NCBI GenBank assembly: GCA_902399975.1
Contig: CABOHA010000002.1
Coordinates: forward strand, 62,001-126,000
From: Coriobacteriaceae bacterium
GTDB taxonomy: Bacteria > Actinomycetota > Coriobacteriia > Coriobacteriales > Coriobacteriaceae
Direction of reading: 5' to 3'
Length of the DNA: 64,000 nucleotides
Shown in pieces: positions 11,234 to 21,457 of this stretch. The notes beneath the pieces were generated by a model. The model was not told the origin of the DNA. It saw only the letters and a list, made by a program, of their open reading frames with translations, and ran no database searches. Both the position numbers and the translations under genes were made by a program. How positions within the stretch are numbered: the first letter of the stretch is position 1; the number at the start of each line of letters is the position of its first letter.

Positions 11234-14200
11234 ATGCGCAGGAATTCCATTTTTACGAAACGGTGGGTGAAGGGAAGCGCGGTCCTCGTTGCCACTGCAG
11301 CGACGCTCGTGTTTGCCAATCCCCAGCAGGCGATTGCCACGCCACTCAAGGGCGTCGACTCGGCGACCGTGTCCCAGTCTGCCTCGAATGTCGTCGACAT
11401 CGATTTCGCTGACGGCATCAAGGGCCGTATTACGTTCCTCGAGGACGGTATTTTCCGTTATAACGTCGACCCCAAGGGTGAGTTTTCCGAGTACGCCACG
11501 CCGCGCAGTAAGTCCCACACGGCTAAGATCCAGGCTCAGCCCGATACCTCGGACACCTACAGCAAGCCGAGTGCGACGGTTGCCGACAAGGGCGACACTA
11601 TCGAGATCACCGGCGGAAAGGCGACCGTGATCCTGGACAAGGCGACTGGCAAGATGAGTATCAAGTCAGGCGACCGTGTCGTGGTTTCCGAGTCCGCGTC
11701 CCTCGACCTTGATAAGAAGGGTACCGTCCAGACGCTCGCCAAGGAGAAGTCCGAGAACTTCTTTGGCGGCGGCACCCAGAACGGACGCTTCCTGCACACC
11801 AACCAGACCATCGCCATCTCCAACACGAACAACTGGACCGATGGCGGCGTTGCCTCGCCCAACCCGTTTTATTGGACGAGTGACGGCTACGGCGTGCTCC
11901 GAAACACGTTTGCAGAGGGTTCCTACGACTTCGGTTCCACGGACTCATCGACGGTCACGACTTTGCACAGCGAGAATGAGTTTGATGCCTACTACTTCGT
12001 GGCGACCAACGAGGGAGCTTCGAACGTGGCAACTGAGATGCTGCAGGACTACTACAAGGTGACCGGTAACCCGGTACTGCTGCCCCAGTACGGGTTCTAC
12101 CTTGGTCATCTTAATGCCTATAACCGTGATGGCTGGTCAACGACCTCGGGTCAAAAGAAGTGGGAGACCAAGGGCAGCAAGTCCTCGAGCGAGAAGGGCG
12201 ACGTTAAGTACGAGTCTGGCATGTCGACGGGCTACAAGCTCGACGGCACACTTGCGGCCGAGACGCTCAACGGTGAGGGCCCTACGGTTGATACCGAGAA
12301 CATGAAAGCGACCGATTTTGACCGCCAGTTCTCTGCTCGGCAGGTTATCGATGACTACGAGGACAGCGACATGCCGCTCGGCTGGTTCCTGCCGAACGAC
12401 GGCTACGGCGCCGGCTATGGCCAGAACGGTTACTACAAGACCGGCGGCGTCAACTCCGACGGAGCGAGCTCGGCCGACCGTCTTAACGCTGTGCGTGCCA
12501 ACGTCGACAACCTTAAGAAGTTCACCGAGTATGCCAACTCAAAGGGTGTGAGCACGGGCTTGTGGACCCAGTCCAACCTTGAGCCCGACAGCAACCCTGA
12601 GACCCCGTGGCATCTGCTTCGCGACTTCGACGCCGAGGTCAAGACGGGAGGCATCACTACCCTTAAGACCGACGTTGCCTGGGTTGGATCTGGCTACTCC
12701 TTTGGTCTTAATGGCATCAAGACAGCTTATGACACGGTGACGACCGGCGCTAACAAGCGCCCCAACATCATCACGCTCGATGGTTGGGCCGGCACGCAGC
12801 GCTTTGGTGGCATTTGGACCGGCGACCAGTATGGCGGTAACTGGGAGTACATTCGCTTCCATATCCCCACGTATATCGGTCAGAGTCTTTCGGGCAACCC
12901 CAACATCGGCTCCGACATGGATGGCATTTTTGGCGGCGACCCCATCATCTCTGCGCGTGACTACCAGTGGAAGACGTTCACGCCCTCTATGCTCGACATG
13001 GACGGTTGGGGCACCTACCGTAAATCGCCCATGACGCACGGCGATCCCTACACAGGCATCTCGCGCTTCTACCTCAAGCTCAAGGCGCAGCTCATGCCCT
13101 ATATCTACACGAGCGCGGCCTCGGCGGCCAACATCGACACGGGTAACGGCGATGCCGGCCTGCCCATGATCCGCGCCATGCTGCTTTCCGATAACTCCGA
13201 GTACGCCGCAAGCACCTCGACGCAGTACCAGTATATGTTCGGTGAGAACTTCCTAGTGGCACCGGTGTATCAGGATACCCAGGCAGACGAGAACGGCAAC
13301 GACATTCGCAATGGGATTTACCTCCCCAACTACGGCACCGACGAGAATCCCACCATCTGGATCGATTACTTCTCGGGTAAGCAGTATCGCGGCGGCCAGG
13401 TTCTCAACAACTACGAGGCTCCGCTTTGGAAGCTGCCGCTGTTTGTGAAGGCCAACGCTATCGTGCCGATGTACGCCGAGAACAACAACCCCGAGGCCGT
13501 GAGCGACACCAACACCAAGGGTACCGACCGCAGCCAGCGTATCGTCGAGTTCTTCGCCACCGAGGGCGACGGCACCTTTACGCAGTACGAGGACGACGGC
13601 TCCTCCATCGAGAACAACACGACTGAGGACGATTCCTACGGTACGATCGACAATATCTCCTACGGTGAGCATGTGAGCACCGTCTACAGATCCAAGGCCG
13701 CAGGCGGCACCGCGACCTTTACCGCCGAAGCCTCGCAGGGTGGCTACAACGGCTACGACTCCAATCGCACCACGACCTTCGTGGCCAACGTGTCCGCCAA
13801 GCCCATGAGCGTCGTCGCCAAGAACGGCGGATCCGCGCTCAACGTGGTTGAGGTCGACTCGCAGGAGACCTTTGACACCGCGACCCCCGAGGCCGGCCAG
13901 GCGGTCTACTTCTACAGCGAGACCCCTAACCTCAACCACTACGGCAGCGATGTGGACGGCACCGAGGCCGAGCGGGGCGAGAGCTTTAACAACACCAAGA
14001 TCACCACGAACCCCAAGGTCTACGTCAAGTTCGCGAAGACCGATGTTGCTGCGGCGGCGCAGACGCTCGAGCTGGGCGGTTTCGTGAACGCCGACGCCAC
14101 GCTCACAGCCGATCGCCTCAACGAGAGCCTCTCCGCACCCACGAACCTTGCTGCCCCCGAGGACGTCACGACCCCAACGAGCATCAAGCTCACCTGGGGA

Positions 14201-17200
14201 AAGGTCGATGGTGCTACCTCCTACGACCTTAAGGTCGACGGCACCGTGTTCGCCGTGGGTGATGCGGCCGAGTTCACGCACACCGACCTCGCCTACAATA
14301 GCAAGCACACCTACCAGATTCGTTCGCGCAACGCCGAGGGCTACTCCGCCTGGAGCGATGTGCTCGAGGCGAACTCCGCACTCGATCCGTGGCGGAACGT
14401 CCCCGACGCCGAGCAAATCACCTGGGAGGGCTCACTTTACGGCAGCCATAAGGCCGAGCTCGCCTTCGACCATGAGTTCCAGTCGGGCGACGGCGGTTTC
14501 CACTCCGGTGGCAACGATCTGGGCAAGGCGCTTACCGTTGACTATGGACGCGCTTACAAGCTCGATAAGCTCGAGTACTATCCGCGCGATGACGCCGGCA
14601 ACGGCACTGTGACCAAGATGCGTGTTGAGACGAGTCTCGATGGCGTCCACTGGACGAGCCAGGAGGTCGATTGGGCACGTTCCGCTGATTGTAAGACGGT
14701 AGCGTTTGACGGCACCGTGGCCGCCCGTTACGTGCGCATGACACCGCTCGCCTCGGTCGGCAATTTCTTCTCCGCGTCCGAGATTGCCATCTACAAGACC
14801 GACGGCACGGATGGCTTCGCCGTGGGCTCCAACCTCAACAAGGCCACGATCTCCGACGGAGACTACTCCAACATGAAGAACTATCTGGGCCTCGAGAATC
14901 GCGAGCCCGATACCCCGACGTTCGGTTCGCAGATCCGCGACCACTTCGCCGACCTCAACGATAACGGCGTTTACGACGTCTACGATTACTCGTTCACCAT
15001 GGCGGGTCTTGACGGCGGCACTAAACAAAAGGGAAAGGTCGCAGGTTCGCTCGCGGTGATTCCGAGCAAGACCGAGGTCGAGGCCGGTGATGAGATCACC
15101 GTTGATGTCTATGCGGCCGACGCCAAGAACGTCAACGCCCTGGGCGCTCTCGTCAACTTCAAGAGCGACCAGTTCGAGTTTGTGTCCGAGAGCATCGCGC
15201 AGGACGGCTCGACTGCCGGCATGGAGAACCTGTCTCGCGAGAAGGTCCAGTTCGCGGACAGAACGCAGACTATCAATCTCGCCTTTGCCAACCGCGGCGA
15301 TGGCAAGCTCTACAACGGTACCGGCGCGGTGGCGAGTTTCAAGCTCAAGGCCAAGACCGCCGGCAAGGTCGAACTGCCCTCGACATCTTGGCTCATCGGT
15401 CCGGCATGCGACGCACTTGAGTTTGCGAGCGACGGCACGGTGACGATGCCGGATGTTCCTCAGCCAACGGTCGCCGAGTACGGTCAGGACGCCTTCAACA
15501 TCACGATGACCAACGATGAGCTCACGACCGACGACGGGACCAACGTCGAGAAACTTATCCAGCAGAAGAGCTATAACGCGCTGTTCGATAATAACGAGGG
15601 CGACAACGGCTTTGAGTTCCTATGGAACTGGAGCGGCAACTGGGACAGCGAGGGTAAGCTTCCGAGTTACGTGAAGCTTCCCACCACGATGACATTCGCA
15701 TTTAAGACGCCGTCGAAACTCGATAGTGTCGAGGTCGTTAACCGCAACGGTGGCAACGGAACCGTGCAGAAGATCAAGGCTGTCGTGACGTTCGAGGATG
15801 GCTCGACCCAAGAGTTCGCGGGCGGGGAGTACGATTCCTTCCTGGCTCGCTACGCCTTTGACCTCTCTGCCGAGAACAAGGGCAAGAAGGCGACCAAGGT
15901 CGAGGTCACGCCGCTTGAGGCATCGGGTGACCAGATGCTCACACTGCGTGAGGTCAACTTCAACTACACGCAGGGTGTCGAGGCCATCGAGGGTGTCGAG
16001 CTAGGCAAGAACCAGACCGAGTTCTTTGAAGGCGACATTACGCCCGTCGACGCCAAGGCTACGCCTGAGAGCGCTGGCTACCCCTATGTGACGGTCGAGA
16101 GCTCCGACCCCTCTGTGGTAAGCGTCTCCGCTGTTCAGGCTGGCGATAGCGTGAGCTACTACCTGCGTGCCAACAAGGCCGGCAAGGCAAAGATCACGGT
16201 GGCGTCGGTACTCGACCCCTCCAAGACCGCATCCTATGAGGTCGAGGTCAAGGCTGGTGTCGATACCTCTGCGCTCGTAGCAGCGCTTTCCAAGGCCGCG
16301 GGCTACAGCGAGTCCGTCTACACCAAGGATTCCTATGCAGCTCTCACCACTGCGGTCGAGGCGGCTCAGAAGCTCCTCGACAGCGGCCAGGGCAGCTATA
16401 GCAAGAAGGATGTCGCAGACGCCACAGCCAAGATCGAGAAGGCAATCGACGGCCTCAAGATGCGCCCTGTTGATGAGAAGATTCTCATCAACACGCCCGA
16501 GAACCGCAAGAACGTCAAGGTGGCCGGCTTCTCGAGTGAGGCCGACTACGAGGGCAGCAACGCCGTCAACGCTCTCGACGGCGACGAGCGGACGCTTTGG
16601 CACAGCGACTGGGCCCATGGGACCGGTATGCCCCAGTATCTGAGTGTCGACCTGGGCCGCGACTACGATCTCACCGACGTTACATTCCTGCCGCGCCAGG
16701 ACGGCGGCACTAACGGCGATATCTTCGAGGCCGAGATACTGGTCTCCGACACTGCCGACGGTTATGAGAAGGGCACCGCCGCGTCGATGGGTACGTTCGC
16801 CTTCGACAACGATGGCCGCGTGCTCACCGACCGTGGCGACTGGAAACAGATGAGCTTTGGCGCCGCGCGCGGTCGCTACGTGACCGTCAAGGTGATTCAC
16901 GCCGGCGGGGGCGACGTTGATGCCTACTGCAGCATGGCGGAGCTCAAGTTCTACGGTACGGCCGTCCCCGATCCGGTGGCGAAGGATGATCTCACTGCCG
17001 CGATCGAAAAGGTTGATGCCGAGCTTGCCGCCGGCGACCTCAAGGCCGGCGACTACACCGAGGCCTCCTGGACGGCGCTCAAGAACGCCCTGGCGAGCGC
17101 CCGCGCCATCTTGAGCGACGAGGATGCCACGCAGGACGAGGTCGACCAGGCGCTCAGGGCGCTCGAGAGCGCCCGCGACGCGCTCGAGAAGACCCCGGTG

Positions 17201-17647
17201 GTCCCGGTCGAGAATCCGACTAAGAAGCAGCTCAAGGCCCTGGTCAAGCAGGCGAAGGAGACTGACACCAGGGGCAAGACGGCCGAGTCTGTCAAGGCCC
17301 TGACGGATGCCATTACCTACGCCGAGGACGTCTTGGGTGATGAGAATGCTTCCGACACCCAGATCCAGGCGGCCTATAGCCAGCTCAAGCTGGCCATTGA
17401 GAGCCTCAAGGATGCCGATTCCGGCAACCAGGGCGGCTCGGGCAACCAGGGTTCCGGCAATGGCTCGAACGGCGGCAACCAGGCGGGCAAGCCCGCAGGC
17501 GACAAGGCCCAGGGCAGCAAGAAGAACGGTTCGGCGATTCCCAATACCGGAGACCAGACGGCGGCGACCGTCGCGACCGTCGGTGGTCTTGGCGCCATCA
17601 TCGCCGCGATCGGCGCTTTCTTCCATCGTCGCAGCAAGGCTAAGTAG
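11234..17647 (+). CDS. giant sortase-anchored GH31 glycosidase with carbohydrate-binding and FIVAR domains
   Basis: This 2,137-residue surface enzyme starts at ATG 11234 (AAAGGAG upstream). It has a signal peptide (1-35, cut near AIA/TP) and a GH31 domain: barrel from about 285, nucleophile Asp480 in KTDVAW, acid/base Asp531 in IWTGDQYGGNW, then GSDMDGI, with a beta domain to about 880. There follow FN3 (969-1050), F5/8-type CBM (1062-1186), dockerin-like Ca-loop DLNDNGVYDVYDYS (about 1240), cohesin-like domain (1275-1410), second F5/8-like module (1415-1580), Ig-like domain (1585-1672), FIVAR (1676-1742), third F5/8 module (1755-1909), two FIVARs (1915-2060) and a Gly/Asn/Ser linker. IPNTG (2102-2106), a hydrophobic segment and HRRSKAK form the sorting signal. 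The architecture resembles surface GH31 proteins acting on host O-glycans, including alpha-N-acetylgalactosaminidases; that specificity is inference. Confidence 0.9.
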   Translation: MRRNSIFTKRWVKGSAVLVATAATLVFANPQQAIATPLKGVDSATVSQSASNVVDIDFADGIKGRITFLEDGIFRYNVDPKGEFSEYATPRSKSHTAKIQAQPDTSDTYSKPSATVADKGDTIEITGGKATVILDKATGKMSIKSGDRVVVSESASLDLDKKGTVQTLAKEKSENFFGGGTQNGRFLHTNQTIAISNTNNWTDGGVASPNPFYWTSDGYGVLRNTFAEGSYDFGSTDSSTVTTLHSENEFDAYYFVATNEGASNVATEMLQDYYKVTGNPVLLPQYGFYLGHLNAYNRDGWSTTSGQKKWETKGSKSSSEKGDVKYESGMSTGYKLDGTLAAETLNGEGPTVDTENMKATDFDRQFSARQVIDDYEDSDMPLGWFLPNDGYGAGYGQNGYYKTGGVNSDGASSADRLNAVRANVDNLKKFTEYANSKGVSTGLWTQSNLEPDSNPETPWHLLRDFDAEVKTGGITTLKTDVAWVGSGYSFGLNGIKTAYDTVTTGANKRPNIITLDGWAGTQRFGGIWTGDQYGGNWEYIRFHIPTYIGQSLSGNPNIGSDMDGIFGGDPIISARDYQWKTFTPSMLDMDGWGTYRKSPMTHGDPYTGISRFYLKLKAQLMPYIYTSAASAANIDTGNGDAGLPMIRAMLLSDNSEYAASTSTQYQYMFGENFLVAPVYQDTQADENGNDIRNGIYLPNYGTDENPTIWIDYFSGKQYRGGQVLNNYEAPLWKLPLFVKANAIVPMYAENNNPEAVSDTNTKGTDRSQRIVEFFATEGDGTFTQYEDDGSSIENNTTEDDSYGTIDNISYGEHVSTVYRSKAAGGTATFTAEASQGGYNGYDSNRTTTFVANVSAKPMSVVAKNGGSALNVVEVDSQETFDTATPEAGQAVYFYSETPNLNHYGSDVDGTEAERGESFNNTKITTNPKVYVKFAKTDVAAAAQTLELGGFVNADATLTADRLNESLSAPTNLAAPEDVTTPTSIKLTWGKVDGATSYDLKVDGTVFAVGDAAEFTHTDLAYNSKHTYQIRSRNAEGYSAWSDVLEANSALDPWRNVPDAEQITWEGSLYGSHKAELAFDHEFQSGDGGFHSGGNDLGKALTVDYGRAYKLDKLEYYPRDDAGNGTVTKMRVETSLDGVHWTSQEVDWARSADCKTVAFDGTVAARYVRMTPLASVGNFFSASEIAIYKTDGTDGFAVGSNLNKATISDGDYSNMKNYLGLENREPDTPTFGSQIRDHFADLNDNGVYDVYDYSFTMAGLDGGTKQKGKVAGSLAVIPSKTEVEAGDEITVDVYAADAKNVNALGALVNFKSDQFEFVSESIAQDGSTAGMENLSREKVQFADRTQTINLAFANRGDGKLYNGTGAVASFKLKAKTAGKVELPSTSWLIGPACDALEFASDGTVTMPDVPQPTVAEYGQDAFNITMTNDELTTDDGTNVEKLIQQKSYNALFDNNEGDNGFEFLWNWSGNWDSEGKLPSYVKLPTTMTFAFKTPSKLDSVEVVNRNGGNGTVQKIKAVVTFEDGSTQEFAGGEYDSFLARYAFDLSAENKGKKATKVEVTPLEASGDQMLTLREVNFNYTQGVEAIEGVELGKNQTEFFEGDITPVDAKATPESAGYPYVTVESSDPSVVSVSAVQAGDSVSYYLRANKAGKAKITVASVLDPSKTASYEVEVKAGVDTSALVAALSKAAGYSESVYTKDSYAALTTAVEAAQKLLDSGQGSYSKKDVADATAKIEKAIDGLKMRPVDEKILINTPENRKNVKVAGFSSEADYEGSNAVNALDGDERTLWHSDWAHGTGMPQYLSVDLGRDYDLTDVTFLPRQDGGTNGDIFEAEILVSDTADGYEKGTAASMGTFAFDNDGRVLTDRGDWKQMSFGAARGRYVTVKVIHAGGGDVDAYCSMAELKFYGTAVPDPVAKDDLTAAIEKVDAELAAGDLKAGDYTEASWTALKNALASARAILSDEDATQDEVDQALRALESARDALEKTPVVPVENPTKKQLKALVKQAKETDTRGKTAESVKALTDAITYAEDVLGDENASDTQIQAAYSQLKLAIESLKDADSGNQGGSGNQGSGNGSNGGNQAGKPAGDKAQGSKKNGSAIPNTGDQTAATVATVGGLGAIIAAIGAFFHRRSKAK

Positions 17648-17665
17648 CCCCAGCAACAGCTAAGC

Positions 17666-17710
17666 AAGCGTGCCCGCCGTCCCACCCAAGGACGGTGGGC
17701 ACGCTTTTTG
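17666..17710 (+). terminator. terminator of the GH31 gene
   Basis: A 17-bp stem (17666-17682 with 17690-17706) with one G-U pair and a 7-nt loop is followed by TTTTT. Confidence 0.9.
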
Positions 17711-17864
17711 AATGTAGGCAGAAAGCTCCGACCCTTCGGCCTTAATCTCGCAAAGCGTTCCGTCTCCCGCCGAACACATCAGCATCGGCGGCTATACTTG
17801 AATTATTTGCAGTTAAGGGTCGCGGATTGGCCGCGTCACCGCTCTCAACAGGAGGTCTTTGTTT

Positions 17865-18329
17865 ATGGCAGATCAAAAGCCGGTTGTCGGGATCATCATG
17901 GGCTCCAAGTCCGATCTGGGTGTTATGGAAGGCTGCACCGCCGAGCTCGAGGCGCTCGGTGTGCCCTATGAGCTCGTCATTGCGAGCGCACACCGCACAC
18001 CGGCGAAGGTCCACGAGTGGGCTTCGACTGCTGCCGATCGCGGTATCAAAGTGATTATCGCCGCCGCCGGCAAGGCCGCTCACCTGGGTGGTGTCGTGGC
18101 CGCCTTTACGCCGCTGCCGGTTATCGGCGTACCTATGAAGACGAGTGACCTGGGCGGTATGGATTCGCTGCTGTCGATGGTGCAGATGCCTTCGGGCGTG
18201 CCCGTGGCCTGCGTTGCCATCAACGGCGCCAAGAACGCCGCCATTTACGCCACGCAGATTCTGGGCGCATGCGACCCCGAGTACCGCAAGGTTATCGAGA
18301 AGATGAAGCAGGAGATGGCCGACGCCTAG
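17865..18329 (+). CDS. purE: N5-carboxyaminoimidazole ribonucleotide mutase
   Basis: PurE converts N5-CAIR to CAIR in purine synthesis. Motifs are GIIMGSKSD at the N-terminus, IASAHRTPAKV (about residue 43), AAAGKAAHLGG and TPLPVIGVP. Length 154, as expected for class I PurE. The ATG at 17865 follows AGGAGGT; a TTG two codons earlier is ignored. No purK follows, so the partner is elsewhere. The next gene is a sortase, 35 nt on. Confidence 0.95.
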   Translation: MADQKPVVGIIMGSKSDLGVMEGCTAELEALGVPYELVIASAHRTPAKVHEWASTAADRGIKVIIAAAGKAAHLGGVVAAFTPLPVIGVPMKTSDLGGMDSLLSMVQMPSGVPVACVAINGAKNAAIYATQILGACDPEYRKVIEKMKQEMADA

Positions 18330-18364
18330 GCGTTCCGCCGTTTCACCGCAGTATAAGGAGAGCC

Positions 18365-19369
18365 ATGTCCGATTATCAGGGAAAACGATTCAAGGCTTCT
18401 CAGATTCCCGATCCGTCGAAGCCGGGTGCTGCCCATGCGGCACAGCAGGGTCGGACATCCTCTCCTCAGCAGCCGCGCGCGCCGCGTTCCGTAACGCCGA
18501 CGTCCCATCGCCGCCAGGATACGCCGGCTGCGTATCGCCCTTCGTCATATGGCACGGCAAAGAAGCAGGCTCGGACGACGAGGCAGCTGAGTGACGCGCC
18601 GTCCAACTATGCCGAGCAGCCGCGTAAGAAACGCCGATCCATCATTCCCATCTTGCTCATCATCGTGGGCATCGGTCTGATTGTCGCCGCCGCTGCCATC
18701 TTTATCAATGCTCAGATTGGCTATAAGCAGGCGAGCGATTCGTATCAGAAAATCGAGAAGCAATATGTAAGCGATAAGGACGCCAGCGGCGTGCCGATTA
18801 TCGACTTTGATGCGCTTGCTCAGACGAACCCCGAGATTGTGGGTTGGATTTACGTGCCGGAAACCAACATCAACTATCCCGTGGTGCAGACCAACAACAA
18901 CTCCAAATACCTCAACACGCTGTTCGATGGCACGTCTAACGCCTCGGGTGCCATCTTCTTGGATAGCGATGACACCGCGCCGGGAATGGTCGACCAGCAG
19001 ACCACGATCTACGGCCACCATATGAACGATGGGTCGATGTTCAACGTGATTTCGGATACGACTGACCAGGCAACGTTCGATAGCATTGAATATGTGTACT
19101 ACATCACGCGCGATGCGACGTATAAGTTGCGTCCGCTGGCGACCAAGGTGGTCGAGGACACGTATGCCAAGGCGCGCACGACCAATTTTGAGGGCGATGA
19201 CGGACTCAAGAACTACCTGTCCGAGATGCTCGACGGCGCTTCTGCCGTGGCGAGTGATGCCACCGATCGTGCCGCTTCGGCAACTAAGGTTGTAACGCTT
19301 GTGACCTGTCGTTCGCTGTCGCTGAGCAACACACGTGCCGTCATGGTGCTCACGCCGGTCGAGGAATAA
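18365..19369 (+). CDS. class B-like sortase with long N-terminal tail
   Basis: Sortases cleave a C-terminal signal such as LPXTG and attach the protein to the wall or to a pilin. The 334 residues comprise a Pro/Ala/Ser/Arg-rich cytoplasmic tail (1-90), one membrane helix (about 94-118, IIPILLIIVGIGLIVAAAA) and an extracellular sortase domain. That domain has YGHHMNDGSMF (His218), TLVTC (Cys315) and NTRAV (Arg324). The TLXTC form and the spacing suggest class B. The ATG at 18365 has AAGGAG upstream. It could process the IPNTG and LAATG proteins in this window, but no direct linkage is seen. Confidence 0.88.
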   Translation: MSDYQGKRFKASQIPDPSKPGAAHAAQQGRTSSPQQPRAPRSVTPTSHRRQDTPAAYRPSSYGTAKKQARTTRQLSDAPSNYAEQPRKKRRSIIPILLIIVGIGLIVAAAAIFINAQIGYKQASDSYQKIEKQYVSDKDASGVPIIDFDALAQTNPEIVGWIYVPETNINYPVVQTNNNSKYLNTLFDGTSNASGAIFLDSDDTAPGMVDQQTTIYGHHMNDGSMFNVISDTTDQATFDSIEYVYYITRDATYKLRPLATKVVEDTYAKARTTNFEGDDGLKNYLSEMLDGASAVASDATDRAASATKVVTLVTCRSLSLSNTRAVMVLTPVEE

Positions 19370-19435
19370 GTTGTTCGAGAGTAGCTAAAAAGGCCCGTCC
19401 CAAATTGGCTACTCGACGACGGTAAGGGAGAAATG

Positions 19436-19852
19436 ATGCTCGAGAGTGGCAAATTGATGCCTTCGATTGATGCTTGGCTGCGCGAGGCCAAGGCCGATGC
19501 TTCGGCGGCAGGCTGTGGGATGTATCTGACGCATAACGGTGTGGTGCGCGCGACGCCCAAGGCTGAGGTGCGCGGAGTCGAGACCGATGGCGTGGCGCCT
19601 GGGCATAAGGTGGGCGGCATGGTGTTTGGCTTCGATGCTCAGAAGGTGCAGGCTGCTATCGAGGCGACGCGTGCGATGCCGGGTATCGGCTATGTGCGTG
19701 TGTGGCTGGCAAGCGGCGAGCTTGCCGTAGGTGACGACATCATGCTCGTGCTCATCGGCGGGGACATTCGCCCGCACGTGGTCGATGCGCTGCAGGCGCT
19801 CGTTGGCACCATTAAGAACGAATGCGTGAGTGAGGTCGAGCGCGAGGCGTAG
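19436..19852 (+). CDS. MoaE-like protein (molybdopterin synthase catalytic subunit family)
   Basis: The 138-residue protein has a MoaE-like second half: YVRVWLASGELAVGDDIMLV resembles the 'HR-G-L--GE--V-V' core, and VDALQALVGTIKNECV resembles the following helix. MoaE normally transfers sulfur from MoaD to precursor Z. The usual catalytic Lys region is less clear here and no other moa gene is nearby, so the activity is uncertain. The start is ATG 19436 rather than 19433 because AAGGGAG then has better spacing. Confidence 0.6.
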   Translation: MLESGKLMPSIDAWLREAKADASAAGCGMYLTHNGVVRATPKAEVRGVETDGVAPGHKVGGMVFGFDAQKVQAAIEATRAMPGIGYVRVWLASGELAVGDDIMLVLIGGDIRPHVVDALQALVGTIKNECVSEVEREA

Positions 19853-19882
19853 AGGCTTGCGTCGGTAGAAGGATCGTTTATA

Positions 19883-19926
19883 AAAATGCCCACCGGTACG
19901 TGTGATACCGGCGGGCATTTTGCGTT
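19883..19926. terminator. bidirectional terminator
   Basis: A 16-nt stem (19883-19898 with 19906-19921) contains one mismatch. TTTTG follows on + and an A/T-rich stretch follows on the other strand. It serves the convergent genes on either side. Confidence 0.8.
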
Positions 19927-19942
19927 TTGGGCGCGGTGGGCG

Positions 19943-21172
19943 CTACACGCGCGTCGCATCCTTGGGGCTCATGGTCATGCTCTGGAAGCGGTTTTCCATG
20001 TACTCGTTATCGAAGTGCTCTCCGTAGAACTGTGCGACGGGAATGTCCGGCTCCGTGCCGTTAACGCGCTGGTACCAGTAGTCGAGCGACTGCAGCGTCA
20101 TGACGCCGTCGACCAGCATGATAACGGTAAAGATGACGGTGGCCGAGTAGCGGCTCTTCCAGGGGATCTTGTTGATAAGCTTAAGCAGCCTCGGCAGCAG
20201 CAGCTTGATCCAGATGAGGCCGCCCAGGCCCCACAGGCAGGCGAAGCCCGTGCAGGTGCGTCCGCCCGTGAGGACCACGAGCGGATCGGGCAAACCGAAC
20301 AGCGTTATGTGCGAGTAGCTCCACGAGACCACGCCAAACGCGGTCTGCATAAACCAGCCCACGAACACCTCAAAGCTGGCGCCGAGCAGGGCGCTCACCA
20401 GGAAAATGATGATGGGGTTCTTTTTGTAGAAGCGGTTAAGCACCATGGTCATGAGCACGGCGCCAAATCCGTAGATGGGACTGAAGGGACCAAACAGCAT
20501 GCCGGCGCGGTTCTGGTAGACGCCCGGGTCGTCGACCGTCATGTGCCAGATGTCCTCGGCGATCAGGCCGAGCACGCAGCAGACAAAGAATACCCAGAAC
20601 AGGTTGAAGTAGTTGAGCTTGATGTAGCCTTCGCCGGTTTCATCGCGCCCGAGCATGCCCTCGGCGGCGGCGTCGCGGTCGAGCATCTCCTGCAGGCGGC
20701 GCTGCAGTTCGCGCTCCTGACGAAGCGTGGGGTCGACGGTTGCCGAAAGTGCGACGAGGATGCCGAGCTGGATCGCGGGACGCAGCAGGAAGGGCCCGAT
20801 GCCCTGGAGCATCACGTCGACCAAAAGCTCGACGACGGTGAATGCAATAAGGATGTAGGACAGGCGGGCGGCGTTGCGGCGCTGGTTTTTGATAAGGTCC
20901 AGGCCAAAGATGATTAGGATGACGGCACTTGCCGCAGAGAGCATGATGCCGGCGACGATAAGGCCGACTGCGACGAGCGTGTTGTCGCCGAGGTTGGCGG
21001 CGGCGTTGCCGTTGATGAGCGCGGTGATGACCTGCCACATAAAGGCGCCGACCGAAGGGAGCGTGCCCACGCCGGACAGGATGCACAGGACGGCGTACAC
21101 CTTAATGATGAGGGGGATCTTCTTGACCTCCGTGGCGCTGGGGACGCTGGGGTCGAGTTCGTTTCGATCCAT
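19943..21172 (-). CDS. multi-pass membrane protein, CmpB-type putative ABC transporter permease family
   Basis: This 409-residue protein has about ten hydrophobic segments. The C-terminal half (from about 185: NYFNLFWVFFVCCVLGLIAEDI, then GPFSPIYGFGAVLM and ASFEVFVGWFMQTAFGVVSWSY) resembles the 'putative ABC transporter permease' CmpB family, whose function is not established. The N-terminal half has four helices and a charged Arg/Glu linker near 150-180. AAAGG precedes the ATG at 21172. It stands alone, divergent from purF. Confidence 0.7.
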   Translation of the reverse strand: MDRNELDPSVPSATEVKKIPLIIKVYAVLCILSGVGTLPSVGAFMWQVITALINGNAAANLGDNTLVAVGLIVAGIMLSAASAVILIIFGLDLIKNQRRNAARLSYILIAFTVVELLVDVMLQGIGPFLLRPAIQLGILVALSATVDPTLRQERELQRRLQEMLDRDAAAEGMLGRDETGEGYIKLNYFNLFWVFFVCCVLGLIAEDIWHMTVDDPGVYQNRAGMLFGPFSPIYGFGAVLMTMVLNRFYKKNPIIIFLVSALLGASFEVFVGWFMQTAFGVVSWSYSHITLFGLPDPLVVLTGGRTCTGFACLWGLGGLIWIKLLLPRLLKLINKIPWKSRYSATVIFTVIMLVDGVMTLQSLDYWYQRVNGTEPDIPVAQFYGEHFDNEYMENRFQSMTMSPKDATRV

Positions 21173-21457
21173 ACAGAACCTTTCTCGCTTTGTTGTAGGT
21201 TATAAGGATACGCCGCCGACCTGCCAAAAGACAGGACGAACGTCCCAATTGCAACTTTGTAATCCCCAACGGTGGACGCGGCGGCCATCTGGGGGCGCGG
21301 GCGCTTGCACTGGACAGACCGATAAAATGTTTGGCAACAAAACTGATTATTAGCTCGGTGGGCTTTTAAAAAGCGCTGTTCATGCGCGGGAGTGCTTGTC
21401 TTGCCGTGCGTATAATAGGGCAGGTAACGCCAAATAACGAGGCTCTGAGGGGATGCC

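Noticed and set aside
16001..17656. A 551-codon antisense frame over the GH31 C-terminus
   Set aside because: Repetitive coding on the sense strand creates it; there is no ribosome binding site or known domain.
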